Assembly (NCBI RefSeq): GCF_016097415.1
Contig: NZ_JAEHGE010000001.1
Span: 2,963,157-3,027,156, forward strand
Reading direction: 5' to 3'
Source of the DNA: a sulfur-oxidizing endosymbiont of Gigantopelta aegis
GTDB taxonomy: Bacteria; Pseudomonadota; Gammaproteobacteria; GRL18
Length of the DNA stretch: 64,000 nucleotides
Shown: in pieces, positions 45,948 to 58,943 of the stretch
Numbering within the stretch: position 1 is the first letter of the stretch
Layout: each line of letters begins with the position of its first letter
Notes under the pieces: generated by a model
The model's database searches: none
Told to the model about the DNA's origin: nothing
The model's input: the letters and a program-made list of their open reading frames with translations, nothing else
Translations under genes and position numbers: made by a program

Positions 45948-45976
45948 TTTTTACTCACTGTTTATTATCATATAAT
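45948..45976 (+). promoter_or_regulatory. candidate sigma-70 promoter of mutS
   Basis: TATAAT (45971-45976) lies 50 bp before the mutS ATG, with a weak T-rich -35-like hexamer 17 bp upstream (45948-45953). The -10 matches the consensus exactly; the -35 is poor. The 199 bp between IS copy C and mutS shows nothing else. Confidence 0.4.
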
Positions 45977-46026
45977 GGGGTTTTCATCTAACCTCACACT
46001 TCAACAAAGCCAGTTATTAAAAATTT

Positions 46027-48564
46027 ATGAGCACAAATACAGCAGCAAGTAAAAAAACACCTAAAAACACGCCGATGATCGAGCAATATTTAAAGATAAA
46101 GGCAGAATTTCCCAATATGCTGCTATTTTATCGGATGGGTGATTTTTACGAACTTTTTTTTGATGATGCCAAACGTGCCTCACAGCTTTTGGACTTATCC
46201 TTAACTGCTCGTGGACGCTCTGGCGGCGAACCCATTCCCATGGCAGGCCTACCCTACCATGCAGTTGATAATTATTTGATTAAATTGGTTAAACTCAATC
46301 AATCTGTCGCTATTTGTGAGCAAATTGGCGATCCGGCCACATCAAAAGGGCCGGTAGAAAGAAAGGTAGTACGCATAATAACCCCCGGCACCATTACCGA
46401 AGACAACTTACTGGAAGATAGAAAAGACAACTTGCTAGCCGCTATTTTTATTGCTTCAGAAGCAAGCTTAAATGCAGTTTCAACAGAGGCTTCAGAGCAC
46501 TTACACACACATCCAGCAATCATTGAACGCGCCTTTGGACTGGCGGTATTAGATCTGACCAGTGGTCACTTTACTATTTCTGAACTGGATTCATTAGAAG
46601 CACTACAATCCGAATTAGAACGCCATCGCCCCTCCGAATTATTATTGACCGAAAACAACCCTATCAAAGCCCTTTTACAACAGCAATTGGGCAAGCAAAC
46701 AGCTTTTGCAGAACAGCCCGCTTGGTGGTTTGAGGAACAATCTGCGCGTCAATGTCTCAATCAGCAATTTGCCACACAAGATTTAAAAGGCTTTGGTTGT
46801 GACGACTATGACACCGCCCTATGCGCTGCAGGTTGCTTATTACAATATGTGCAAAATACGCAACGCACCGCCCTGCCCCATATCCATAAACTCAAAGTAG
46901 AACAACACGAAACAGCCGTCATTTTGGATACCGTCAGTCGCCGTAATCTAGAAATTGACATGGCATTAAATGGCAATAAAGAACATAGTTTGATGTCGGT
47001 TATGGATAACACCTCGACGACAATGGGCAGTCGTTTACTCGGGCGTTGGCTAAACCGCCCATTGCGAGATCATACACAGCTCAAGCAACGCTATCAAAGC
47101 ATTGCCCAACTACAAACCGATAGCCAGTTTGAGCTCATACAGCCACACCTCAAACAAATTGGCGACATTGAGCGTGTCCTCACACGCATTGCGTTAAGAA
47201 CAGCACGCCCTAGAGATTTTGAGCGTTTAAGGAATTCATTGGCCGTCTTGCCCTTATTGCAAAGTGAATTAGTCAATCTTAACGAGCCATTATTGCAACA
47301 ATTATCTCAGCTCATTGCAGTCTTTCCAGAACAACATGACTTACTCAAACGAGCCATAATCGACAACCCTCCCGTACTGATTCGGGACGGTGGAGTCATT
47401 GCCCCGGGTTATAATGCTGAATTGGATGAGCTGCGTAATATTCAAAAAAATGCCAATCAATTTTTAATCGATCTTGAAAGCCGTGAAAAAGAGCGTAGCG
47501 GTATCCCCACCTTAAAAGTGAATTATAATCGTGTTCATGGCTATTTTATCGAAGTCAGTCGCGCCCAATCTGCCAACGTACCCGATAATTATCAACGCAA
47601 ACAAACCTTAAAAACCAATGAGCGTTATATTACCCCTGAACTCAAAGCCTTTGAAGATAAAGTACTAAGCGCCAATGAAAAAGCCTTAAGCAAAGAAAAA
47701 GCACTCTATGAAGCATTATTCGACACTCTAGCCCCCCATTTAAGAGCCTTACAAATGAGTGCGCAAGCGATCTGTGAACTGGATGTTTTAAGCAATTTTG
47801 CTGAACGTGCTATCAGCCTGCAATGGTGCCAGCCTCAACTAAACTCTGAACCCTGCTTATCCATTCAGCAAGGCCGTCATCCCGTGGTGGAAAAAATTCA
47901 GGACAGCCCTTTTGTTGCCAATGATATGTTGCTAGATGATTCACGTCGTATGTTATTGATCACCGGTCCCAATATGGGTGGTAAATCAACCTATATGCGT
48001 CAAGCTGCCCTACTCACTCTCATGGCACATATTGGCAGTTATGTACCCGCTAAATCTGCAAGTTTTGGTCCCGTAGATCGCATTTTTACCCGTATAGGTG
48101 CTTCAGATGATCTGGCTGGTGGACGTTCTACTTTTATGGTTGAAATGACCGAGACAGCCAATATCTTACATAATGCCACCAAGCAAAGTCTGGTGCTCAT
48201 GGATGAAATTGGTCGTGGCACCAGTACCTATGACGGCCTCTCCCTCGCTTATGCATCAGCCCATTATTTAGCTAAGACTTGCCAGGCTTTTACCTTATTC
48301 GCCACACACTATTTTGAACTAACACAATTACCGGAAAACTTTGCGCAAATAGTTAATGTACACATGGATGCCATCGAGCATGGTGAAAAAATCGTATTTT
48401 TACATAAAGTGCAAGAAGGCAGTGCCTCACAAAGCTATGGCATCCAGGTCGCCGCACTTGCCGGAGTGCCTCAGACTGTCATTAGTATGGCCAAGGCCAA
48501 GCTAATAAGTCTAGAAAAAAATGCACAACAGAACAATCCAACACAAGAAAAAGATATACCCTCT

Positions 48565-48567
<3 letters not shown>
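46027..48567 (+). CDS. mutS: DNA mismatch repair protein MutS, C-terminally truncated by IS copy D
   Basis: 846 aa containing the mismatch-reading domain I ([12 protein letters not shown] with the Phe-x-Glu probe), connector, lever, clamp, the ATPase core [13 protein letters not shown] (Walker A), [12 protein letters not shown] (Walker B) and [12 protein letters not shown]. It recognises mismatches for MutL/MutH-type repair. The stop TGA at 48565-48567 is the first triplet of IS copy D. The true C-terminal region (10 codons at 50080-50109 and 46 codons at 53542-53682) is displaced. In E. coli the equivalent region mediates tetramerisation, and truncated MutS keeps partial function. Confidence 0.93.
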
Positions 48568-50076
<1,509 letters not shown>

Positions 50077-50109
50077 TCTAAAACAATCAACAACTTAAGC
50101 GAAATAACG
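50077..50109 (+). pseudogene. isolated mutS fragment between IS copy D and the IS66-family element
   Basis: After the duplicated TCT the bases read AAA ACA ATC AAC AAC TTA AGC GAA ATA ACG, i.e. KTINNLSEIT. This is in frame with the mutS body (codon TCT at 48562) on one side and with the remnant at 53542 on the other. The last eight bases are the target site of the IS66-family element. Confidence 0.85.
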
Positions 50110-50344
50110 GTAACTTCTCAATAAGTCTGTGCAAAACTTGAAATAAAAACAAAAAAGTCTTGACAGCATTTTAGAGGACAAAATTGCATTTTCACTGCCC
50201 CATGTAATTTATCCCTATAAATGATCCTGTCGATCTGTCTCAGATCGAAATAGAATATTTTTGAATATTATCTTAACTGAGAGGGAGTTTGATCAACACA
50301 GGGCAAACTAAAGAGCCTTAAAAAGCCATGATACAATTGTTTTA

Positions 50345-51992
50345 TTGAAAACAACCTGTATTGATTATAGTGAAAAATTACCTCCAATTCCAGAGATACC
50401 TGAAGAAGAAAAGACACCGGTAGTCCGATTACTCCTTGCTTTCATGGAGCAACAACAGGAAATCATTCAAAACCAACAGGTTGAAATCGATGCCCTTAAA
50501 ACAGAAGTTGCTAAGCTTAAAAGCTACCTCCAAAGCCTAAAATAAGAGCCAGTAAATTGCCAAAGGATGATGACAATGATAATCCGACAGGTCATTCAGG
50601 AAGCAAGAAAAACAACTCAGGAAATGGGACTAGTAAAAGTCGTAAACGAAAGAAGAAATTGGCTATTCATAAAACCACCGTTATCAAACCAGATAACCTG
50701 CCAGAACATTCACGTTTTTAGGGTATCAGGATTATTTTGTTCAGGAGTTGCTGATTAAGCCTTTCAATACTCGTTATCGATTGGCTCGCTATAAAACACC
50801 CGATGGTGATACCTGTATAGGAAAATTGAGCTTTGATACACATATAGGACATTTTGGCCATACATTACAGAGTTATATCGTTTATCAATATTATCACCAG
50901 AGAGTGACTCAGCCATTGATAATACAACAATTAACAGAATTAGGTTTTGATATTTCAACGGGTCAGATCAATGAGATTTTAATCCATGACAAAGACCATT
51001 TTCATACTGAAAAAATACATTGCTAACTGCCGGTATCAACAATAGTACTTATATCCATGTTGATGATACGGGTAGTCGTCATGATGGAAAGAATGGTTAT
51101 TGTACTCACGTTGGCAATGAAACCTTTGCCTGGTTTTCAAGTACTCGATATAAGAGCCGGATTAATTTTCTACAATTGTTACGAGGTGCTGCTGTTGATT
51201 ATACGCTCAACGATGCAGCACTTGATTATATGAGAGCAGAAAAATTACCTCACAAGCCATTGAGCGTTATTGAACAAAGTCATCAGACTTGCTTTGATAA
51301 TGAAGAAGCCTGGAAATACTATCTGCAGAACAATAGTATCATAACACAACGGCATGTTCGCATTGCCACAGAAGGCGCTTTACTGGGGGCATTAATTAAC
51401 AGTGGCTTTCCAAGTGATTTGGTGATTGTGAGTGATGATGCAGGACAATTTGATATTTTGTTGCACGCATTATGTTGGATACATGCAGACAGAGTGTTTC
51501 AGCGGATACTACCACTCAATGAGCGACATGATAAAGAACTGAACTGGGTACATACTCAGATTTGGGAACTATTTTATGATCTCAAACAATATAAACTTGA
51601 GCCAGATGATCCGTTGAAGTCAGCGATTGCTGAACATTTTGATGAATTGTGCCGGACTAAAACAAGCTTTGAAGCTTTGAAACGTTGAATCAGGCACTGA
51701 AACGATTGGCAAGAAATAAAACAGAATTACTGCTGGTATTGGAACGGCCTGATATTCCTCTTCATAATAATTTGAGTGAAAATGATATTCGAGAATATGT
51801 TATTAAGCGTAAAATTAGTGGTAGTACACGCTCAAAGGATGGGCAACTTTGCAGAATACCTTTGTCAGTTTAAAGAAAACTTGTTTGAAACAAGGAATTT
51901 CATTCTGGGATTTTATTAATGACCGGATCAGCAAGAGAAATTTGATCCCATATCTGCCTGAGTTGCTGAAAGGTAAAGTTTGTGCTGTTTAA
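50345..51992 (+). pseudogene. IS66-family transposase (five single-base frameshifts)
   Basis: A TTG or nearby start gives LLLAFMEQQQEIIQNQQVEI (typical leucine-zipper-like N-terminus). After frame corrections it runs KLPKDDDNDNPTG, IKPDNLPEHSRF, YQDYFVQELLIKPFNTRYRLARYKTPDG, then YIHVDDTGSRHDG (D), VSDDAGQFDIL (D), NNLSENDIREYV (E) and LKKTCLKQGISFWDFINDRI. Breaks fall at an A4 run (about 50537), T5 (50715), A6 (51007), TT (51677) and AA (51854). Every one is repaired by adding one base to the run. Confidence 0.88.
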
Positions 51993-52064
51993 ATGCACTA
52001 ATGTGGCTATACTTAACCGGACACACAACTTAAAATAACTAAAAGATAAAAAGTGTGACCTAAA

Positions 52065-52307
52065 ATGAATGATCAAACAAAAAAACCGAATAAAAGCTAT
52101 ACATCAGAATTTAAAGAATCAGCTGTCAAATTAGCTAATGAGACGGATCAACCTGTTTCTCAGACTGCCAGGGAGCTAGGTGTTAATGTAAATACTCTAC
52201 ATACCTGGATCAGTAAATATTCCAAACCGGTGAAGACGGTAGCCAATAGAAGTGATGAACACATTTATGATGAAGTAAAACGTCTGAAAAAGAATTGGCA
52301 AAAGTGA
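52065..52307 (+). CDS. IS3 transposase orfA (copy E, truncated)
   Basis: 80 aa: a helix-turn-helix domain (SEFKESAVKLANETDQPVSQTARELGVNVNTLHTWI) followed by the start of the leucine-zipper-like helix (EHIYDEVKRLKK). An A6-to-A5 loss turns ELAKVIQERDLL into NWQK and a stop. It is the DNA-binding subunit of the transposase. Confidence 0.7.
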   Translation: MNDQTKKPNKSYTSEFKESAVKLANETDQPVSQTARELGVNVNTLHTWISKYSKPVKTVANRSDEHIYDEVKRLKKNWQK

Positions 52308-52577
52308 TTCAGGAGCGTGATTTATTAAAAAGGCCACAGCGTACTTTGCAAGGGAAACTTTGTGAAGTACGCATGGATAACTGATCAGGCTAAAGATTAC
52401 CCGGTAACGATTCTGTGCCGTTTTATGGATGTTTCCGTAGTTGCTATTATGATTGGGTTAGCTCTCCTAAAACGGATAGAGAGAAAGAAAATGAAGCGCT
52501 TACTGAGCAGCTAAAAAACTGTTTGAAGACAGTCGCAAGACTTATGGAACCCGTCGTCTTAAAAGAAAACTGGCTGA

Positions 52578-53222
<645 letters not shown>

Positions 53223-53541
53223 ATCGATTGATTGAAGAGGGTAAAAGGCGACATAAATGCCGCCCATTACCGTTGACGGCCATCGGCTCCTCAGCCTGTG
53301 CCGTGAAGATATTGTAACAGGATCATTACCGTTGTGAAAATACCTTGGGTGAATGGAACGGCTCTATCGTTCCAGAGGGCAAAGCCCTTTCTCTTCATCT
53401 GTTTAAAGTTAACATGAGAAACTAAAATGATAGGAAATACAAAATGACAAAAATCACTTGAAACAGCCAAAAAATATTTAGAAAACTGTCCGGAAAAGTG
53501 TTGACACATCACACAGACTTATTGAGAAGTTACAAATAACG

Positions 53542-53682
53542 CATGAAATAGTCATAGCAGTTGAAAAAATTAATCCTGATGAGCTTTCTCCTAAAGCAGC
53601 ACTTGATCTCATTTATGCCTTAAAGAAAAGTTATAAATATCGTCTGACAATCAAATATTTTTATATTATCATTGAAAAATAA
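53542..53682 (+). pseudogene. displaced 3' end of mutS
   Basis: 46 codons, reading HEIVIAVEKINPDELSPKAA then LDLIYALKKSYKYRLTIK and a TAA at 53680-53682. This matches the MutS C-terminal helix-turn-helix pattern (E. coli: [20 protein letters not shown]). Joined to KTINNLSEIT and the 846-aa body it completes a roughly 902-aa MutS. It has no start codon or promoter of its own. Confidence 0.9.
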
Positions 53683-53748
53683 CATATTTTTGCCTATTTT
53701 TAAGATAGAAAAGAAATGAGTCGCTTATACCCTCGAGATAATCGGTAA

Positions 53749-54574
53749 ATGAAAATAATGAAAAATAAACTGAAACTCCCATTAGTACTCCACACTATTT
53801 TTTTCATCCTAATTTTTTCTTCTTTATCGTTCTCGGCATTTGCAAAGGATAAAGCACTCACATTCGGCGTACTACCTTACGTCACGTCTAGTAAATTAAT
53901 AAAACATCAGGGAAAACTAATCCTCTATTTAGAGCAACAAATAGGCTCTAAAATATCTATCGTGACGGCTCCCAACTTTAAATCATTTATCCAACGAAGC
54001 AATAAGAATACATATGATCTCATACTGACAGCACCTCATCATGGTCGTTATTTAGAGGTTCAAGGTTTATACCAGCCTATAGCGATGACACAAACAAGAA
54101 TTCAAGGCTTATATATTGTTCTTAAAGACTCACCCTATCAGAGTTTGGATGATATTAAGGAGCAAAAGTAGCCATCATGCCTCCCATTACTATGTTGTCT
54201 CAAGTCGTTTATGAACAATTAACTCAGCATGGCATTAAACGCTCAGACTTAGAATTCATTCCAACCAAAACCTATAATAATGCTATCTACTCCGTCATTA
54301 ATCATGATAGTGATGTATCAGTCACTGGAATTAAGATATATCAACGACTTAAAGCAAGCGATAAAGCAAAGTTAAGAATTTTAGATGAAACTAAAAAAAT
54401 ACCTGGGTTTTTCTTAATGGTTTCTAAAAATGTTGAGCCATCTAAAATCAAAAAATACAAGAATCCATCATGCATTTTGAAAACACAAAATATATATTTA
54501 AAGGCTTTGAACCTGTTCACAAACAGATCCGTCAGGAGCTGAATGAATACACCCACGTTTTCAAACAGTTTTAA
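53749..54574 (+). pseudogene. PhnD-like periplasmic binding protein, two single-base frameshifts
   Basis: Starts with a signal peptide (TIFFILIFSSLSFSAFAKD), followed by LTFGVLPYVTSSKLIKHQGK and YDLILTAPHHGRYLEVQG, typical of phosphonate/phosphite-binding PhnD-family proteins. The frame breaks at an A4 run (54164-54167; adding one A joins DIKEQK to VAIMPPITMLSQVVYEQL). It breaks again at an A6 run (54450-54455; adding one A joins EPSKIKK to IQESIMHFENTKYIF). The repaired protein is about 274 aa and ends YTHVFKQF 9 bp before the GGDEF-EAL gene, so it probably was that protein's ligand sensor. Confidence 0.8.
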
Positions 54575-54583
54575 TCCATTAAT

Positions 54584-57013
54584 ATGCGTCATTCACTTCG
54601 AACCAAACTTATTTCTACCAGTATTATCATTGAGGTAGTCATGCTGACTATCTTATTGGGCAATAGTTTTCGTTTAAGCAACAATCTCATCGAAGAGCAG
54701 ACTGAACTGCGTATTCAATCCATTAATCCCCTACTCAATGCTTCATTAAGTGGTGCACTTTTTCAGCGTGACTATGAAGAGATCAATAATATTATTGAGC
54801 ACCTTAAAGGTGATGAAATAGAAAGTTTTGAATACATTATTGTGCTTGACAGCCATAACAAGATTTATGCTCAAACGGATGAATTTAGTATCGACAAGTT
54901 GCCAACATTAGATGAAAATTTTAACAATGCCATGAACCAGGGTATTTTTAATGGCGCATACCCTTTGGACATCTCTGGACAGAAAGTCGGTGAAGTCCGA
55001 TATGGATTGTCCATTGCCTCTTTTGTTGCTGGTAAGGAAAAAATATTACAACAAGGTTTTTTGATTGCTAATATTGGCGTCATATTAACGGCCTTGTTGT
55101 TAGCCCTCAGTATTTATTATTATACTCGAAATTTAGGCGTGCTCATCAAGAGCACGGAGTCTATTCGACAGGGTAATTATGATATCAATATCAGAATAAA
55201 AACCAAGGATGAAATTGGTCTGCTTGCCAATAAGTTTAATTTAATGGCTCAGGCCATTCATTCAAGAATCGATGCGCTCAACAACTCCAAACATGATCTA
55301 GCATTGATTCTTAACGACTTAAGCAAAGAAAAAGAGTTAGCTCAGGTCACACTCGAATCCATTGCTGATGCCGTTATTACTACCGATGCCAAGGGTTTAA
55401 TTGAATATATGAACCCCAATGCAGAGATGCTGCTGGGCTGGAATCGGCATGAATCAAGTGGCCTGCTTATAGACGATATTTTCAAAATCTATAACGAGAT
55501 AACCGGCGCCCCTCTGGAAAACCCCGTCACACAATGCCTGCAAACACAAAAAACCATTGCCACGATCAGCAACACCTTATTAATCAGCCAACAGGGCAAA
55601 CAATATTTAATTGAAGAGTCTGCCGCCCCCATGATTGATGAACAGGAAAATATCATTGGTGTGGTGCTGACATTCAGGGATGTCAGCAGCTCTAGAAAAA
55701 TGGCGGATGAAATCAGATGGCGAGCCAGCCATGACTCACTGACAGGCTTATACAATCGGCAAGAGTTTGAAAATGAATTACACCTGTCGATACTCAGTGC
55801 TAAAGAAATAGGGCTGACACATTGCTTGCTGTACATGGATCTGGCTCAATTTAAAGTCGTGAATGATACCTGCGGGCATATCGCAGGTGATGAATTATTG
55901 CGCCAGTTATCTGAGCAGTTTAAGAATCTGTGCCGTGAGAGTGATTCTCTAGCACGATTAGGCGGTGATGAGTTTGGTTTGTTAATGAGAAACTGCCCAC
56001 TTCCTCAGGCCATGAGCCGGGCTAAAAGTTTTCTGGAATTACTGGAAGATTATCGTTTTAGCTGGGACAATAATGCTTTCACTTTGGGCATGAGCATCGG
56101 TTTGGTGCAAATTGATCATTCGTTAAATAATATCGCAGAAGTCCTAAGTCTTGCTGATATGGCTTGTTATGCGGCCAAGGATGATGGTAGAAACCGCATT
56201 CACATCTATCAATCAAATGATGATGAATTAATCAAACGTCAGGGTGAAGTACGCTGGGTCAGTAAAATAAAAGATGCCCTGGAGAATAATTATTTTTGTC
56301 TCTATGCACAAACCATCAGTCCCATACAAACATCAGCTAACGAACAAAATGACTTTATCAAGCATTTTGAAATACTCATACGGCTCAAAGACAAAGAGGG
56401 GAAGATTATATCCCCCATTGCCTTTTTACCTGCCGCAGAATGCTATAATCTCATGCCTCAGGTTGATCGTTGGGTTGTGAAAACGGCAATTAATTATTTG
56501 TCTGATAATAAAATTGATGATTGTATCTTATCACTCAATCTTTCCGGTCAAACGTTAGGCGATGATACCTTTCTTGATTTTATCATTGATTTATTAAACA
56601 GCAGTCATGTGTCTAATGGGTTGATTTGCTTTGAAATAACAGAAACGGCGGCTATTTCAAATTTCAATAAGGCCTTGAAGTTTATTTCTGAACTTAAAAA
56701 AATGGGTTGCTCATTTTCTCTGGATGACTTTGGCAGTGGCTTGTCTTCGTTTAGTTATCTGAAAAACTTTCCCGTTGATTATTTAAAAATTGATGGTTGC
56801 TTTGTGAAGAATATTGTCGATGATCGAATTGATGAGGCGATGGTGACGGCGATTAATACTATCGGTCATGAAATGAATATCAAAACCATTGCAGAGTTTG
56901 TTGAGAATGATGACATATTAAAAAAATTAGCCAGCATTAAGGTTGATTATGCGCAGGGCTATGGTATTGCTAAACCCATTCCTATTGAGGAAGCGGTTAT
57001 TTGTAGACATTAG
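54584..57013 (+). CDS. membrane GGDEF-EAL protein with HAMP and PAS domains
   Basis: 809 aa: two TMs (about 9-27 and 157-176) enclosing a periplasmic region of about 130 residues, HAMP (about 177-232), PAS (about 255-375, ADAVITTDAKGLIEYMNPNAE), GGDEF (about 385-545, with RLGGDEFGLLM, an intact active site) and EAL (about 560-805). The EAL core reads FEILIRL (E-x-L-x-R kept), EITETAA, SLDDFGSGLSSFSYL, DYLKIDG. It can make and/or break c-di-GMP. The PhnD-like gene ends 9 bp upstream, implying a shared operon and possible ligand-bound partner sensing. Confidence 0.92.
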   Translation: MRHSLRTKLISTSIIIEVVMLTILLGNSFRLSNNLIEEQTELRIQSINPLLNASLSGALFQRDYEEINNIIEHLKGDEIESFEYIIVLDSHNKIYAQTDEFSIDKLPTLDENFNNAMNQGIFNGAYPLDISGQKVGEVRYGLSIASFVAGKEKILQQGFLIANIGVILTALLLALSIYYYTRNLGVLIKSTESIRQGNYDINIRIKTKDEIGLLANKFNLMAQAIHSRIDALNNSKHDLALILNDLSKEKELAQVTLESIADAVITTDAKGLIEYMNPNAEMLLGWNRHESSGLLIDDIFKIYNEITGAPLENPVTQCLQTQKTIATISNTLLISQQGKQYLIEESAAPMIDEQENIIGVVLTFRDVSSSRKMADEIRWRASHDSLTGLYNRQEFENELHLSILSAKEIGLTHCLLYMDLAQFKVVNDTCGHIAGDELLRQLSEQFKNLCRESDSLARLGGDEFGLLMRNCPLPQAMSRAKSFLELLEDYRFSWDNNAFTLGMSIGLVQIDHSLNNIAEVLSLADMACYAAKDDGRNRIHIYQSNDDELIKRQGEVRWVSKIKDALENNYFCLYAQTISPIQTSANEQNDFIKHFEILIRLKDKEGKIISPIAFLPAAECYNLMPQVDRWVVKTAINYLSDNKIDDCILSLNLSGQTLGDDTFLDFIIDLLNSSHVSNGLICFEITETAAISNFNKALKFISELKKMGCSFSLDDFGSGLSSFSYLKNFPVDYLKIDGCFVKNIVDDRIDEAMVTAINTIGHEMNIKTIAEFVENDDILKKLASIKVDYAQGYGIAKPIPIEEAVICRH

Positions 57014-57017
57014 TTAG

Positions 57018-57110
57018 CGTAGGGTGGGCAGGCTTTATGTGCCCACGCAGTGAGAGTGTGAACGTGGGTGTTGAGCCAGCGTGGGCAGATAAAGCCTTGC
57101 CCACCCTACG
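57018..57110. repeat. dispersed hairpin repeat family R5, copy 2
   Basis: Outer arms CGTAGGGTGGGCAGGCTTTA (57018 on) and its near complement ending at 57110; inner arms GTGCCCACGC / GCGTGGGCA. It starts 4 bp after the GGDEF-EAL stop and ends 20 bp before the DUF938 stop, so it separates convergent genes. Confidence 0.88.
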
Positions 57111-57130
57111 TTTAAAGCAATACCTTGTAG

Positions 57131-57739
57131 TTAACCCTTCTTCTTCCAGCAAAGAATTCTATTATTAGCTGGCATCGGATAGTCTTGCAGGAGTTTGAGG
57201 CCTTGTGCTTCTGCTAAGGTGTTCACTGCTGAAAAATCTCGAATAGCACTATTCTCATCATGGTTCTTTAACCAGACATCAAATTGTCGATTGCTTTCAC
57301 TGGTGTATTGCCCTTGGTAGTTGAACGGGCCATAAACGATTAAGAGGCCATTATCATTGAGTAAGGCAGGTGCCTGGGAAAAGAATTTTTCAACATCATC
57401 CCAAGACATAATATGTAGGGTATTGGCACTAAACAGCGCATCCACTTTTATCTCAGGCCAGGTGCTTTGTTGCACGTCTAAAATAATGGGTGCTTGAAGA
57501 TTGTCCAGCTTGCCATCGACACAATATTCATCTAACCACATCTGAATGCCCTGATTCATCCTATCTGAGCGTTCGCTGGTTTGCCATTGAATATGAGGCA
57601 TGACGTGAGAAAAATAAACCGCATGTTGTCCTGTGCCACTACCGATTTCTAATAGGCTGTTACTTTGTGCGAGCAGTGGCTGTATCACTTGCAAAATAGC
57701 GGCTTTATTTTGTTCGCATGATTCGGAATACGGCTTCAT
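57131..57739 (-). CDS. DUF938 SAM-dependent methyltransferase-like protein
   Basis: A 202-aa class I methyltransferase fold: KPYSESCEQNKAAILQVIQPLL, the SAM site LLEIGSGTGQHAVYFSHVMP, WQTSERSD, FSANTLHIMSWDDVEKFF and NGLLIVYGPFNYQGQYTSESN with NRQFDVWLK. This is the DUF938 pattern. The substrate is unknown. Its start coincides with the last base of the upstream gene, so the two are coupled. Confidence 0.9.
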   Translation of the reverse strand: MKPYSESCEQNKAAILQVIQPLLAQSNSLLEIGSGTGQHAVYFSHVMPHIQWQTSERSDRMNQGIQMWLDEYCVDGKLDNLQAPIILDVQQSTWPEIKVDALFSANTLHIMSWDDVEKFFSQAPALLNDNGLLIVYGPFNYQGQYTSESNRQFDVWLKNHDENSAIRDFSAVNTLAEAQGLKLLQDYPMPANNRILCWKKKG

Positions 57740-58908
57740 TAAGGTGACTTTCCTATCTGTTTTTTATAAGGCAAATGCTGATTGATTTCATCAATGTATT
57801 TTAGCACGTGATTTTTTTCATGTTCGACAAATTGTTCGAGTGATTGCTTAAAATGATCTTGCATTAAATAATGTGCTGAGCGTGTCAAGGTGGGGACAAA
57901 GCCACGGGAGACTTTATGCTCTCCCTGAGCACCAGGTTCAAATACGGATAAGTTGTTTTCAATACAGTATTCGATTCCCTGATAATAACAGGCTTCAAAA
58001 TGTAAGCCTTTTATGGTTTTATCACAGCCCCAAAAGCGGCCATAGAGTCGGGTGTCACTCAAGAACATTAATGAGCCTGCAATGCATTCACCGTCTAGTT
58101 CAGCTAATACCAATAAGACCTGATCGGGTAATTGTTGGGCAATCGCTTGAAAAAAATCATAGTTGAGTGTGGGCGTTCCCCATTTTTCTTTAAAGGTGCG
58201 TTCATAAAAGTGTGCCATTTTTTGCCAGTCTTGAGCGCTGGCCTGATGACCATTCAGGCGCTTTAGCGTCACCCCTGATTGCGCGACAGACTGACGTTCT
58301 TTAATGATGTTTTTTCGTTTGCGTGATGAAAACTGTGCTAAAAAATCATCAAAATTTTGATAGTTTTTATTATGCCAATGGAACTGACAGTCATGGCGGA
58401 TCAACATATTTTGTGTTTTAAGCCATTCTAGTTGGTTATCAAGAGGAAATAGGATATGAAAACCACTGACTGATAACTGGCTAGCGACATCCTTCAAGGC
58501 GTCAAGAAACAAAGGCATTATTGTTTCGCTAGCAGTACCGGCTTTTATTAGAAAGCGTTGTCCTAGGGTGGGGGTATAGGGAATAGACGATACTAGCTTG
58601 GGGAAATATTGCAGACCATTTTGCTGCCAGGCTTCAGCCCAGGATTGATCGAAGACAAACTCACCATAGCTATTGTATTTTTCATACAAGGGCATGGCGG
58701 CAACCATTTCCTCATTTTGATAGATAGCAAGATGCCTTGGCAGCCAACCAAATTTTTCCCGGCCATTTTTTCCTACACAATGATGTGTCTCTAATGCATT
58801 AAGAAATTCATGACGTAAAAAGGGGTTATTGTCTTCTACTAAAGCATTCCATTGTTGTGCATCAATCAGTGCTATTTCATTAAACACTTTGACTTGTAAC
58901 GACATCAA
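57739..58908 (-). CDS. GNAT-fold/FemAB-like protein (DUF482 family)
   Basis: A 389-aa protein with the family pattern: WNALVEDNNPFLRHEFLNALE at the N-terminus, YGEFVFDQSWAEAWQ, SSRKRKNIIKERQSV and LYGRFWGCDKTIKGLHFEACYYQGIEYCI, then FEPGAQGEHKVSRGFVPT near the end. The family (COG3146) is predicted to be an acyl/aminoacyl-transferase; its acceptor is unknown. Coupled to the DUF938 gene downstream. Confidence 0.88.
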   Translation of the reverse strand: MMSLQVKVFNEIALIDAQQWNALVEDNNPFLRHEFLNALETHHCVGKNGREKFGWLPRHLAIYQNEEMVAAMPLYEKYNSYGEFVFDQSWAEAWQQNGLQYFPKLVSSIPYTPTLGQRFLIKAGTASETIMPLFLDALKDVASQLSVSGFHILFPLDNQLEWLKTQNMLIRHDCQFHWHNKNYQNFDDFLAQFSSRKRKNIIKERQSVAQSGVTLKRLNGHQASAQDWQKMAHFYERTFKEKWGTPTLNYDFFQAIAQQLPDQVLLVLAELDGECIAGSLMFLSDTRLYGRFWGCDKTIKGLHFEACYYQGIEYCIENNLSVFEPGAQGEHKVSRGFVPTLTRSAHYLMQDHFKQSLEQFVEHEKNHVLKYIDEINQHLPYKKQIGKSP

Positions 58909-58943
58909 TCACATCTCGCAAAAAGAACTCTATTAATTAAGCG

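Noticed and set aside
53291-53512. Minus-strand frame starting [14 protein letters not shown]
   Set aside because: It is read from the IS3 right end and its hairpin tail; a similar fake frame appears at the end of the broken RluA-type gene.
55800-56500. Loss of EAL activity because the motif reads EIL
   Set aside because: Only E, L and R of ExLxR are required, and the other catalytic motifs (DDFGSG, LKIDG) are present, so the change is not evidence for inactivity.
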